A DNA stretch of 64,000 bases from a virus: positions 39,293 through 103,292 of the IMG/VR virus record IMGVR_UViG_3300012228_000001; one strand, written 5' to 3'. The notes beneath the pieces were generated by a model. It made no database searches, had not been told where the DNA came from, and saw only the letters and a program-made list of their open reading frames with translations. Positions 15,481-24,075 of this stretch are shown piece by piece. Both the position numbers and the translations under genes were made by a program. Each line of letters begins with the position of its first letter. The stretch's first letter is position 1.

Positions 15481-16130
15481 CCGAGCACCAGCGATTATTA
15501 GCCTGCCAAGCAACGGCAAGATGGCGCTCGGCGCATCGTGAGCAAGCCAGAGAAGCTACGCGGAAATGGCGACGTAAACATAGAAAGGGGGTTGAGGCGT
15601 ACCGCAAGTTGTATCGAGAGCGAAACCGCAGCGCGATTTTAGCTTACAATGCACAATATCGAGTCAAACATAAAACGCGGCGCAATAAGTATAGTCGTCT
15701 GTGGTATGCGACTTATGGGAAAGAGTATCAAAATCAATGGTATGCCAGAAATCGGCACAGGTGTTTAACTTCTGCCGCCAAGTGGCGCGTAAAGCATTCT
15801 GACCGCATCCTTAAATGGCGGGCTAATAACCCGCACATCTTACGACAGCAATCGATGAAACGTCGCGCCCTGAAGCGCGGTGCTGCCGTTGGGGATGCAA
15901 AGGCCATCATCGCCTGGATAAAATCGTGGCAACGCAAGCGATGGGTTAAGTGCCACTGGTGCCGCAAATCATTTCTTGGCAAAAAGTGTCACGCCGATCA
16001 TGTGATACCGCTGTCCAAGGGCGGGGCGCATTCGAGAAGAAATCTGGTCGTGTCGTGTGCGACGTGCAATCGTCGAAAATTTACTCTGTTACCTAAATCA
16101 TGGAAGGAGAAACGTTATGGCGGGTTTTAA
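15477..16130 (+). CDS. HNH homing endonuclease
   Basis: 217 residues, GTG start overlapping the DUF1257 stop by 4 bases. Basic repeated N-terminal helices (about 1-135) and a C-terminal HNH domain: CHWCRKSFLG, CHADHVIPLSKGG, NLVVSCATCNRRK. Paralogue of the 14538 and 16337 genes. It overlaps the next gene by 14 bases and depends on the host operon for transcription. Confidence 0.85.
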   Translation: MTEHQRLLACQATARWRSAHREQAREATRKWRRKHRKGVEAYRKLYRERNRSAILAYNAQYRVKHKTRRNKYSRLWYATYGKEYQNQWYARNRHRCLTSAAKWRVKHSDRILKWRANNPHILRQQSMKRRALKRGAAVGDAKAIIAWIKSWQRKRWVKCHWCRKSFLGKKCHADHVIPLSKGGAHSRRNLVVSCATCNRRKFTLLPKSWKEKRYGGF

Positions 16131-16329
16131 GATTGTTATTCAGAAATCGGGGAATGTAATCACCGAAGCGGAAGGGTTCGCGGGAGAGACTTGTGTCACT
16201 CGTGCGGGCGAAATCATGGAAGCCCTTAAACGGCGCGGCATCGGCGTTCACCTGGATACTTTTCACATGAAAGACCCTTCGTGCGAAGGCGTCGTTCACT
16301 TGGCCGACGTTTTGAAAAGCGGGAAGTAG
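16117..16329 (+). CDS. DUF2997-like protein
   Basis: 70 residues, AAGGAG ribosome binding site. FKIVIQKSGNVITEAEGFAGETC fits the short beta-rich DUF2997 pattern (residues 4-26, quoted as a description). Partner of DUF1257 and the AAA+ ATPase in other genomes. Function unknown. Confidence 0.6.
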   Translation: MAGFKIVIQKSGNVITEAEGFAGETCVTRAGEIMEALKRRGIGVHLDTFHMKDPSCEGVVHLADVLKSGK

Positions 16330-16336
16330 TGCGGGC

Positions 16337-17059
16337 ATGAGCAAGCGGAGCAAGCAGCGCGAATACGACGCGAAGCGGAGATACGACCCTCACCGGATCG
16401 CTTCGCGTCGAGAACAGGGGCGGCGCTACCTTATCGCCAATCGGGACCGGATCACGAAATATCAACGCGAATGGGATGCGAACAACCGTGGGAAGAAAAG
16501 GGGGTATCAACGAAAATACTACGCCACGCACCGCAAGCAAATTAAAGCGCGTCGAGCGAATGGACGACCGGCTATGTTGGCTTACCTAAAGAAATATAGG
16601 GCGGCGCACCGCGAAGAATTTGCCGCTCGCGACGCCGCATATCACCGGGCGCACCCGGAAGCCAATAGGGCTGCGGTTCGCAGATACTTCAAGCGGCATC
16701 GAAGGCGGATCATGGCACGGATTAAACGCTGGAATGCGGCTCACCCGGAAAATGGACGCCAGCGAGTAATGCGATATCACGCCAGGAAGAAAGGGGCGAA
16801 GGTTGGCGACGCAAAGGCAATCGCAGCATGGATTGCATCGTGGCACCGCAAGCCGAAAGTTCGCTGCCACTGGTGCCACAAGTATTTTCCCGGCAAGTCG
16901 TGCCATGCCGACCATGTTGTGCCGCTGTCCAAGGGCGGGGCGCATGTACTCAAAAACTTGGTTAAATCGTGCGGCGATTGCAACAGGCGTAAAAGCGCGA
17001 AGTTGCCGCAGAAATGGAGAAAGGAAATAAAACATGGACTGGTTTCACGAACTCGCTGA
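16337..17059 (+). CDS. HNH homing endonuclease
   Basis: 240 residues. Very basic N-terminal 160 residues with repeats ('R...H.e...R...RW'), then CHWCHKYFPG, CHADHVVPLSKGG, NLVKSCGDCNRRK. Third tandem paralogue; it lies between the DUF2997 gene and the AAA+ gene, whose start it overlaps by 26 bases, so insertion has not broken the downstream frame. Confidence 0.85.
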   Translation: MSKRSKQREYDAKRRYDPHRIASRREQGRRYLIANRDRITKYQREWDANNRGKKRGYQRKYYATHRKQIKARRANGRPAMLAYLKKYRAAHREEFAARDAAYHRAHPEANRAAVRRYFKRHRRRIMARIKRWNAAHPENGRQRVMRYHARKKGAKVGDAKAIAAWIASWHRKPKVRCHWCHKYFPGKSCHADHVVPLSKGGAHVLKNLVKSCGDCNRRKSAKLPQKWRKEIKHGLVSRTR

Positions 17060-18743
17060 CAAGTTCAGCGCGGGCATCGCGCATTGCTTTGTCATCCACG
17101 GCAACACGCGAGATTACATCGATGTCGACGACAACTATCACCCCATAGCGCAAGCGCTCGCTCACTTGTTCAAGAAGCGCGATGCGGTGATCTTTTACAA
17201 TCGCTCGGCGGGCTGGCGATTTCGAAACGACAAAGAGCGGACGCTAGTCAAGAACATGATTAGCTCCGCGAGCGGTCAGACGCCTAACCCGCTGGCGGCA
17301 GTGGCGGCAAAAGATGAATTTCCGAAACAACCCGCCGCCGCGATACCGATGTTTGAAAAGTTGCTCGGTGCCGACGCCAAGATTGCCGTTGTGGTTGAGT
17401 ACGCAGAATCAGTGTTCGCCATGCCCAAGTGGGACGCGGCGGGCGCGAACGGCGAGCTAGGCACGCAGATCGTGTCGGTGCTGCGGTGGGCCACGGATGC
17501 GGCCATCGCGTCAAAGAGTAACCCGATTATCTTGTTGTGCGCCGATAGCTTGAGCGATCTTCATCCGTCGCTCCGGTCGCCGGAAGCCAAGATCGAGCCG
17601 ATCTTTATTCCGTACCCGAAGCGCGAGGAACGGATGAAATTCATTCAGTGGTATCTCTTGCACAAAGAGATCGACATGGACGGCGTATCGCCCTCGCAGT
17701 TGGCGAACCTAACGGCGGGATTGGCGCTGACCATGATCGAAGATATTTTGCTGCGTTCTCAACAGATGGGCGGCTTGCAGCTCTCGTTTGTGAAAGAGCG
17801 CAAAGACGAAATCATCGCGGCTGAATACCAAGACGTGATTGAAATCGTCGAGCCGCACCACGGTTGGGAAGCGGTCGGCGGGCTGGATTACATCGAAGAT
17901 TTTTTCACGAAGAACGTAATCGATCCGATGGCGAACGGTGATTGTGCCCGCGTGCCGATGGGTGTGCTACTGCCCGGCCCCCCTGGCACCGGCAAGTCAA
18001 TCATTGCCGAAGCGCTGGCGAAAGAATCCGGCGTCAACATGGTCAAGTATTCGCCGGGCCGGTCGATGGGCAAGTTCGTCGGCGACTCGGAGAAAAACAC
18101 CGAACGGGTGTTTCGCGCAATCGAAGCCATCGCGCCTTGCATCGTGTTTATCGATGAATTGGACAAGGCGGTTCCCCATGAAGATGCGTATCAAGGCGAT
18201 AGCGGCGTGTCGTCTCGGATATTGCAGCGCTTGCAGGATTTCATGTCGGACACTAAGCATCGCGGGAAGATCGTTTTCCTTGGTGCGACGAACCGGCCTG
18301 ACCGAATCTCTGCGGCGATGAAGCGGGCCGGGCGTTTCGACAAAAAGATTCCGGTGCTTGCGCCGAATAGCGAAGCGCGGCACGGGGTTTTCAAGGCGTT
18401 GTTCGGTAAGTACAAGATCGCGTTCAAGGGCAAGCTGGACGAAGCGGTTAAACTCACCGAGGGCTACGTCGGCGCTGATATCGAAGCCATCGTTACGAAG
18501 TCTTGGGAGATCGCGCAGGACGACGGCAAGACGACCGTGACGGAAAAGCACTTGGCCGAAGCGCAGGACTGCATGTTGCCGTCCGTCGACGCCAAGCAAA
18601 TCGAGTGGATGACGGCGTTGGCAATCAAAGAGTGCAACGACCGTTCGTTGCTACCGCCAGATTACCGCAAGGCAATGACGCGGGAGAAAGTCGAGACGGT
18701 GATAGCAGAGTATAAGCAGCGCGAGGGACACCGCGAGCTGTAA
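17034..18743 (+). CDS. AAA+ ATPase of the DUF1257/DUF2997 module
   Basis: 569 residues. The N-terminal 290 residues (HCFVIHGNTRDYI near 17) resemble the extra domain of cyanobacterial/phage AAA proteins that travel with DUF1257. The AAA core has Walker A GPPGTGKS at about 316, Walker B IVFIDELD at about 372, sensor LGATNRPD at about 417 and an arginine-finger motif RAGRFDKK at about 433. Likely a ring-forming remodelling ATPase acting on a protein or nucleoprotein substrate; DUF1257 and DUF2997 may be adaptors. Confidence 0.85.
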   Translation: MDWFHELADKFSAGIAHCFVIHGNTRDYIDVDDNYHPIAQALAHLFKKRDAVIFYNRSAGWRFRNDKERTLVKNMISSASGQTPNPLAAVAAKDEFPKQPAAAIPMFEKLLGADAKIAVVVEYAESVFAMPKWDAAGANGELGTQIVSVLRWATDAAIASKSNPIILLCADSLSDLHPSLRSPEAKIEPIFIPYPKREERMKFIQWYLLHKEIDMDGVSPSQLANLTAGLALTMIEDILLRSQQMGGLQLSFVKERKDEIIAAEYQDVIEIVEPHHGWEAVGGLDYIEDFFTKNVIDPMANGDCARVPMGVLLPGPPGTGKSIIAEALAKESGVNMVKYSPGRSMGKFVGDSEKNTERVFRAIEAIAPCIVFIDELDKAVPHEDAYQGDSGVSSRILQRLQDFMSDTKHRGKIVFLGATNRPDRISAAMKRAGRFDKKIPVLAPNSEARHGVFKALFGKYKIAFKGKLDEAVKLTEGYVGADIEAIVTKSWEIAQDDGKTTVTEKHLAEAQDCMLPSVDAKQIEWMTALAIKECNDRSLLPPDYRKAMTREKVETVIAEYKQREGHREL

Positions 18744-18760
18744 TTATTAACGTGCGCAAG
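18742..18760 (+). promoter_or_regulatory. Early-region element, second block (AATTATTAACGTGCGCAAG)
   Basis: Copy of the TTATTAACGGGCGCAA block with one change, overlapping the AAA+ stop and 15 bases before the start of the next gene. As at 15057 there is no first block, so the second block may act alone as part of the translation start region. Confidence 0.45.
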
Positions 18761-18775
18761 AAAAGGAAAACAGGG

Positions 18776-19801
18776 ATGGCAAAGATAGCGAAAACAGTTA
18801 AGCCCAATTGGGGCGTTGTGCTTAGTAATAAAGGGCTAGTCGTGTCGCTGTCGATTCGTTGGTTCAAAGGCCAACGGAAGCTGACAGCCGAAGATTTGGA
18901 TTTGGAAAAGCAGTCCGAGGCTGCGGAATTTCAAAAGCTATTCTCGCTCGGACAGAAAAGCATCATTCCGAAAGAAGTCTTCAACGAGTTTCATCGGATG
19001 GAAACGCGAGCACGCTCGCTGCTCGATAAATACTCGTTCGAGACGCCGTTCGGACAGTTCGTGACCTATGAGGCTTTTCCGATCTTCGAAAAGAAGATCG
19101 AAGAGATCGAGAAAGAGTTTCGCGAAGCGGTGCATGAAACGATTGCGAAGTTTCCGAAGTATCGCGGGCAAGTCTTGGCGGATTACGCCAAGCTGTCCAA
19201 CGACTTGTTTACCAACGGCAACAAGCGCAACAACACGGCGCGGCTCTTGAACGCCGTGCGCAACTCGATGCCGTCGCGCAACTCGCTGCACGAGTATTAC
19301 AGCTTCGAGTGGGAGCCGTTTCATATCGCGACTCCGAGCGAGCTAGTGCAGGAGCAGAAGAAGGCGACAGTGTTGGCCGAAGGCAAGGCGGTCAAGTATC
19401 AAGTCAACAAGAAGCTTGCCGAGAAGTACGAGAAAAAATCGGCGCACGCGATTGACTCGTTTATCAGCGGGTCGATCAAGAAGATGCGCGGCGTCGTCAA
19501 CGAACTGGTTGTCGCGGCGCTGAAATCAATCGACAAGAACGACGGCGTGCTGGTGCCCCGGCTGTCGACCACGCTCAAAGGCATGGTTGACCAGTTCAAG
19601 CTAATGAACGCTTGGGGCGATCAGGATATCGAAGCGAAGCTGCTCAAGCTGAAAGAGTATTTGCATGAGACCGATGGCGACGGCCCGAAGCGCACGCCGG
19701 AAGTCAAGGCAATGTTGAAAGAGTTGCGCAGCAATCTTAAAGAGCGGATCAGCGAAAGCCAGTTGTCGATCCGGCAAGTGCGGAGCGGAGTCGAGCTGTG
19801 A
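18776..19801 (+). CDS. DUF3150-like protein (tentative)
   Basis: 341 residues from the ATG at 18776 (ribosome binding context AAAAGGAAAACAGGG). Starts with a short beta unit (LSIRWFKGQRKLTAEDLDL) and continues as long helices with coiled-coil character. Length, the 'W.G..KL..EDL' start and position after an AAA+ gene fit DUF3150-type proteins known from phages and plasmids. Probably a partner of the ATPase. Confidence 0.6.
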   Translation: MAKIAKTVKPNWGVVLSNKGLVVSLSIRWFKGQRKLTAEDLDLEKQSEAAEFQKLFSLGQKSIIPKEVFNEFHRMETRARSLLDKYSFETPFGQFVTYEAFPIFEKKIEEIEKEFREAVHETIAKFPKYRGQVLADYAKLSNDLFTNGNKRNNTARLLNAVRNSMPSRNSLHEYYSFEWEPFHIATPSELVQEQKKATVLAEGKAVKYQVNKKLAEKYEKKSAHAIDSFISGSIKKMRGVVNELVVAALKSIDKNDGVLVPRLSTTLKGMVDQFKLMNAWGDQDIEAKLLKLKEYLHETDGDGPKRTPEVKAMLKELRSNLKERISESQLSIRQVRSGVEL

Positions 19802-19980
19802 AGAAGCGGCCATATCCGAAATGGGTTCTCGCGGATTGCCCGAAGTCACGGTGCCCGGACTGCCACGGCACCGTGACGCTTCTTTCTAAAAACGACGCGA
19901 TGCCAGCATTTTATATTTGCTGGACTTGCAAGGCAGTTGCAGAAGTCGGCAGCGGGCCGGTCAGAAAGGAAACCGAATGA
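19798..19980 (+). CDS. Small zinc-ribbon protein
   Basis: 60 residues, GTG start overlapping the upstream stop by 4 bases. CPKSRCPDCHGTVTLL and CWTCKAVAEV form a single zinc ribbon. Role unknown. Confidence 0.6.
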   Translation: MKKRPYPKWVLADCPKSRCPDCHGTVTLLSKNDAMPAFYICWTCKAVAEVGSGPVRKETE

Positions 19981-20198
19981 ACACTTGGACTGCGTATTAC
20001 TTCGAGAAGACTAACCGTGACGATAGACCCTATCATTGGGTAGCGCTCACCAACTGCGATTCTGGCAAACCGGACGGCTATATTTGCATCACGCAAGGCT
20101 TCGGCGATCTGCCAGAACTGCTTGATATTTTCGGCCATAAGAGCCGCGTCCATGAAGGGCGCGAGATCAGCGTGTTTGTCGATGGTGTGAAGCAATGA
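19977..20198 (+). CDS. Hypothetical early protein
   Basis: 73 residues, ATGA-coupled to both neighbours. Beta-rich with DDRPYHWVALTNCDSGKPDG and a short acidic middle. No family recognised. Confidence 0.5.
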   Translation: MNTWTAYYFEKTNRDDRPYHWVALTNCDSGKPDGYICITQGFGDLPELLDIFGHKSRVHEGREISVFVDGVKQ

Positions 20199-20491
20199 CG
20201 AAAATTTATACACGAGGAAAAACACCGGAAGGTCGTTGGGGCCGTTGGATGTTGTGGGCGACGTTTGCCGTTCAAATCGATGCCGAGGCTTTTGCCGCAA
20301 CGATTCGAAAAACACACCCGACTTGGCAAGTGGTAGTCGGCAACAAACACGCGCCGCGACAGCATGAGTGGAACGTCGAGCTATCCGAAGATGGACAGCT
20401 TGAAGTAGTGCGAACGCGCACCGGCAAACAGGAAAGCGAGCATGAGCGGCGCATGGAGAAGTGGGCGCGGCAGAATTACGAAAGAGATTAG
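20195..20491 (+). CDS. Hypothetical early protein
   Basis: 98 residues, ATGA-coupled. A mixed domain (RWMLWATFAVQIDAEAFAAT) is followed by a charged C-terminal helix (RRMEKWARQNYERD). Unknown. Confidence 0.5.
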   Translation: MTKIYTRGKTPEGRWGRWMLWATFAVQIDAEAFAATIRKTHPTWQVVVGNKHAPRQHEWNVELSEDGQLEVVRTRTGKQESEHERRMEKWARQNYERD

Positions 20492-20493
20492 CA

Positions 20494-20700
20494 ATGACTC
20501 TCAACGAAATGCTCGACTTCGAGTTGATAGGCAACCCTGACGTGAGTCATGCGGTTGCCGTGAACAACTCGACGATCTTGGTCACGTTCAAGGATGGTTC
20601 GTTAGGTGCGCTTGGGCGCACCGACGAAGAGGGCTGGCAGTGGCTAGGCGGCGGGCCAATAGACGCCGCAATAATAATGGCAGGGGGTTTTAACGCATGA
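20494..20700 (+). CDS. Hypothetical early protein
   Basis: 68 residues, start 3 bases after the upstream stop. Reads as a small beta domain (VAVNNSTILVTFKDGSLGAL) ending AAIIMAGGFNA. Unknown family. Confidence 0.5.
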   Translation: MTLNEMLDFELIGNPDVSHAVAVNNSTILVTFKDGSLGALGRTDEEGWQWLGGGPIDAAIIMAGGFNA

Positions 20701-21182
20701 ATAAATTTCAACCGGCTAACTACGAAGTCAACCCGGAAAAGTTTGACGCGATGGTACGCAAAGCGATGGAAGTGCATGGCATAGACCGGCAAGACGCCGA
20801 ACGGTTTATCAAAACCACGCTGTCCGAGCCGGTGTTTTTGAACGACACCTATCAAGTGAGCACGCGGGGATTTCGCTTGCCGGACTTTGGCGGCGATTGG
20901 GTTCATTTATCAATCAAGCGTATCGACCGCGAAGCGATTCGAGACTGGCGCGATCTGCAAGAGATCAAAAATCAGCTCGTCGGCGAAGAGAACGAGGGCA
21001 TCGAATTGTTCCCGGCTGAATCGCGGCGTGTCGATACAGCGAACCAGTACCATTTATTTGTGCTCAAGAAGAAAGGCCAAAAAATCCCCATCGGGTTTAA
21101 CGAGCGCTGGATAATGGATCACGACGAGCACGATCCGGTGACTCAAGTGAAGCAACGGCCCTTCAAGAGTGATGATCTATGA
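20697..21182 (+). CDS. DUF7694-like conserved phage protein
   Basis: 161 residues, ATGA-coupled. WVHLSIKRIDREAIRDWRDL, IKNQLVGEENEGIELFPAES, then VDTANQYHLFVL is the signature of a family common in phages and prophages (quoted in parts). Known members are small and of unknown function. The N-terminal 65 residues are less typical (EKFDAMVRKAMEVHGIDRQD). Confidence 0.7.
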   Translation: MNKFQPANYEVNPEKFDAMVRKAMEVHGIDRQDAERFIKTTLSEPVFLNDTYQVSTRGFRLPDFGGDWVHLSIKRIDREAIRDWRDLQEIKNQLVGEENEGIELFPAESRRVDTANQYHLFVLKKKGQKIPIGFNERWIMDHDEHDPVTQVKQRPFKSDDL

Positions 21183-21337
21183 GCCGTGATCTTTGGGTCA
21201 TGCTCGTTCTCGGCGGATTTATCGGCTTCCTTGTCGGCATGTACGTCGGCGTTGGGGTTGCCTTAAAACAAGAAAGGAAATGGCATGAGTATGATGCGGC
21301 TTCGGTGGAAAACGCCCGCGACCGCCTATCCGAATAA
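21179..21337 (+). CDS. Small membrane protein
   Basis: 52 residues, ATGA-coupled. One transmembrane helix (LWVMLVLGGFIGFLVGMYVG) and a charged cytoplasmic tail. The methyltransferase start lies 53 bases before its stop in another frame. Could be a lysis-timing or membrane regulatory protein; unproven. Confidence 0.5.
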   Translation: MSRDLWVMLVLGGFIGFLVGMYVGVGVALKQERKWHEYDAASVENARDRLSE

Positions 21338-21965
21338 GCGGGTCGGCAAGGCGCGGATTTTCAAATATCGGTGCCCGGTGAGGGACACCTATTGGGCTGA
21401 AGGCATGAAGGGCTATCTGTATTACCGCTTCGAGCCGGGACACAACAGGATCACGCAACTATCGATCAACGGCCAATGTTGGATGACCGATATGCCGCCT
21501 TACTTTTGGTCAATGGAACACTTTGCCGAGCAATCGCACGGGCATGTGCTCGTCGCGGGCTTGGGGCTTGGGCTGGTGGTTCACTGCCTTGCCAAGAATC
21601 CCACGGTCGAGAGTATCACGGTAATCGAAAGAGAACCGGACGTGATAAAACTGATTAAGCCGCTTTTACCGAAGGATATGAGTATCAAGATCATCAACGC
21701 CGATTTCTATGAATGGATGGAGCGAGACCGTTTACAGCGCGACGTGGTGATTTGGGACTTGGGCTTGTGGGGCTTGCCCGAAGACGGGGGCGAGCGCCAC
21801 GGCTGGCCGGAAGTTTTCATTATCAAGTTCAAGGTGGCCGACAAATACGGCGATGATTGCAAGTGCTTCCGTCACGGCCTCGACCGCGATCCGGCTGGCG
21901 CAGAGTTTATCAAAACGGAACGCTATAAGAGGGCGCGTGAGAGTTTATATCCGGGGGTTATATGA
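21285..21965 (+). CDS. SAM-dependent methyltransferase-like protein
   Basis: 226 residues, AAGAAAGGAAATGGC before the ATG. Rossmann motif I HVLVAGLGLGLVVHCL (about residue 87), acidic motif II VIEREPDVI and VVIWDLGLWG (motif IV region) place it in the class I methyltransferase fold, nearest in style to spermidine-synthase-like proteins. No DNA-methylase DPPY or NPPY motif is present. Substrate unknown. Confidence 0.65.
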   Translation: MSMMRLRWKTPATAYPNKRVGKARIFKYRCPVRDTYWAEGMKGYLYYRFEPGHNRITQLSINGQCWMTDMPPYFWSMEHFAEQSHGHVLVAGLGLGLVVHCLAKNPTVESITVIEREPDVIKLIKPLLPKDMSIKIINADFYEWMERDRLQRDVVIWDLGLWGLPEDGGERHGWPEVFIIKFKVADKYGDDCKCFRHGLDRDPAGAEFIKTERYKRARESLYPGVI

Positions 21966-21987
21966 GCGACTTTTTACAGGAGAGAAC

Positions 21988-22596
21988 ATGGCAACTTCCA
22001 AGTGGTTGAAGTGGTATCGAGAACACATGAAAAAGCCAAAAGTTCGGAAAAAACGGAATGAGTATTTGCGACGCTACCGGGATCGGCCCGAAGTTCAACA
22101 GCGGGGGCGTGCCTATAGAACTAAAGAAGAAGTTAGAATTCGAAACAACGCAGTACATAGAGAAAGCCGAAGGCGGACTCGTCTTTCGGTTCTCTGTCAT
22201 TATGGTGGCAACCCGCCTAAATGCGCTTGCTGCGGGGAAACTATTGTGGAATTCCTTTCCATCGATCATATCAATGGCAGACCACCTGAACATCGTGGCA
22301 AGAATCGAGCGGTCGTTGGTGGCTATTGGCTATGTCGATGGCTAATCCGCAATAAGTTCCCGAAGGAGTATCAAGTCCTTTGCCTCAATTGCAATTTCGC
22401 CAAGGGGCACTATGGCGGGTGTCCACATAAAATCGGAAGTTCCTATAACAAGTTTCGAAAGTTCGAGAAGAAAATATGGACGCGAACCGGACGCCGGAAT
22501 AAAACTGGACTCGACTGGAACAATTCTAATGATCGTCGGAAGTATCATCGGGAATGGGCGCGTCGTACTAGGGGCTACAAGACGAAACGAGTTTAA
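21988..22596 (+). CDS. HNH endonuclease (different subfamily)
   Basis: 202 residues; AGGAG ribosome binding site. Basic N-terminal helices are followed by CACCGE, LSIDHINGRPPEH and VLCLNCNFAKGHYGG. This HNH type, with a long loop before the last cysteines, differs from the three CHWC paralogues. Directly upstream a 15-codon frame starts ATGAGCGACTTT (21962), which could be the interrupted start of a former gene. Confidence 0.82.
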   Translation: MATSKWLKWYREHMKKPKVRKKRNEYLRRYRDRPEVQQRGRAYRTKEEVRIRNNAVHRESRRRTRLSVLCHYGGNPPKCACCGETIVEFLSIDHINGRPPEHRGKNRAVVGGYWLCRWLIRNKFPKEYQVLCLNCNFAKGHYGGCPHKIGSSYNKFRKFEKKIWTRTGRRNKTGLDWNNSNDRRKYHREWARRTRGYKTKRV

Positions 22597-22634
22597 CTTG
22601 AAAAATCAAAGTGGAGTGAAAGAAAATACTTAAA

Positions 22635-23165
22635 ATGAATCCGAGAATCGCAAAACTAAAAACATACAAGGGCATCCCGATTGTTTTCTTCGCGACAATC
22701 GACAAGAAAGGCATTCCAGATTTCAAAGTAACCGACGAAGAGAAGCGGATGCGCTGCGGCAAGGAACATCTGTGCTGGATTTGCGGCGAACCGCTCACCA
22801 TGCCGATCTGCTTTATCGGCGGGCCGCACTCGGTTGCGCAAGGAACTTTTACCGATGGCCCCATGCACGCCGAATGCGCCGCCGACTCAATGGAAATGTG
22901 CCCGTGGCTTTTGGGACGCATGGACTATGCGCCGCCTGAATCGTTCAAGATGGACCGGCACAACAGGCCGGTGCGGTTTGTGACTGGTGCGGCGAGACCG
23001 GAAATGGTCAAGTCGCCTGACCGTGTTGCGATCTACAAGTGCTTGGGGTTTGACATACTAATCTTGCCGCTACAAGGCGGGCGCTGCGCTTGGTTCTTCA
23101 AAGCGTTCACTGCGCTATCCGTAGATTTTCGGGATCGGATTGCGCCAACTGCGAAAACAGCATAG
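22635..23165 (+). CDS. Conserved phage protein with zinc-binding CWICG motif
   Basis: 176 residues, last gene of the plus-strand block. LCWICGEPL, CFIGGPHSVAQGTFTDGPMH and CAADSMEMCPWL match a phage family with a C..CG...DGPMH.eCA..s...CP pattern, probably zinc-binding. It runs 59 bases into the convergent sigma-factor gene; no terminator hairpin is visible between them. Confidence 0.65.
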   Translation: MNPRIAKLKTYKGIPIVFFATIDKKGIPDFKVTDEEKRMRCGKEHLCWICGEPLTMPICFIGGPHSVAQGTFTDGPMHAECAADSMEMCPWLLGRMDYAPPESFKMDRHNRPVRFVTGAARPEMVKSPDRVAIYKCLGFDILILPLQGGRCAWFFKAFTALSVDFRDRIAPTAKTA

Positions 23166-24075
23166 CCATCCGATCCAATACAAATTCCTGATAGGCTTCC
23201 GGGTAGCCTCTCTTACTAGCGTTCTCAAGGCGGGCTAGGTTCATCAAGAATCTTTCTTGGTTGGACCTGCCGCCTTGGAACGCTTTTTTTATGTCCGGTT
23301 TCCGGTTCAATTTCCTGATCGCGTCTTTCGCGATTGCAAAATCATCGAACACCCGCGCCACCCCTATCCCAAGCTTCTCCGCAATATCCCGGTAACTCAT
23401 GTTGTCGACGGTTTTCATTTTGTAAATTTTAAGCTGCCGTTTGGCGAGACTCACATTTTTCCAAGTCGTGCGCGTCTTCTCTTTTTTCTTCAACTCGTCA
23501 CGGGCGTCTTTTAGCTTGATGTTGAATTCTTTTTCAATCTCGTCAAGCAAGTGATCGCGCTGCGATAGCGCGTATGCCTGCTCCATCATGCTTTCAATGC
23601 TGTTATTTTCGTCGGGGAGTGTTTCTGGTACTTCGGTGACTTCTGGAAAGCGGTCAATAATTTTCTGGCGCTGCTCGTCGGTTACTTCCCTATGGATCAA
23701 GTCGTATAACGTCCGGGTGCCCGTCATGCCGTGCCCGCGCTCCCATTGAAGATGCTTCAAGATACCGAACTTGATCGACGGCCTGATAAAATTCTCAATC
23801 GGCCCCGACTTTGGAGTATAGCGTCGCAACGCATGCAGGGCTTCGTGCATGCCAGCTTCGGCGGCGTCGTCGAACGATTGAAAGTGAACCCCTTTGGCTT
23901 TCTGATACGCGACGCTGATCGCCGACCATCTTTCGATATTGGGATAATGCTTCTCAAACAGTTTTTTCACACGCGGTGGGAACTTCGTGTTGCGATTATA
24001 GCCGCTGACCAAGCCGGTCCTGCGCCTGTATCCGCGCACGCGCTGAAAAGCCTTAACGCAGATCGCTATTATCAT
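23107..24075 (-). CDS. Phage-encoded sigma-70-like factor
   Basis: 322 residues, start overlapping the upstream stop (ATGA). Residues 52-115 look like sigma region 2 (AISVAYQKAKGVHFQSFDDA, then GPIENFIRPSIKFGILKHL); residues 226-256 look like region 4 (MSYRDIAEKLGIGVARVFDD). The linker is longer than in small ECF sigmas. Likely redirects host RNA polymerase to phage promoters; the TGTATAWGCAG motifs are candidate targets. Coupling to a tail gene suggests expression late or through read-through. Confidence 0.72.
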   Translation of the reverse strand: MIIAICVKAFQRVRGYRRRTGLVSGYNRNTKFPPRVKKLFEKHYPNIERWSAISVAYQKAKGVHFQSFDDAAEAGMHEALHALRRYTPKSGPIENFIRPSIKFGILKHLQWERGHGMTGTRTLYDLIHREVTDEQRQKIIDRFPEVTEVPETLPDENNSIESMMEQAYALSQRDHLLDEIEKEFNIKLKDARDELKKKEKTRTTWKNVSLAKRQLKIYKMKTVDNMSYRDIAEKLGIGVARVFDDFAIAKDAIRKLNRKPDIKKAFQGGRSNQERFLMNLARLENASKRGYPEAYQEFVLDRMAMLFSQLAQSDPENLRIAQ

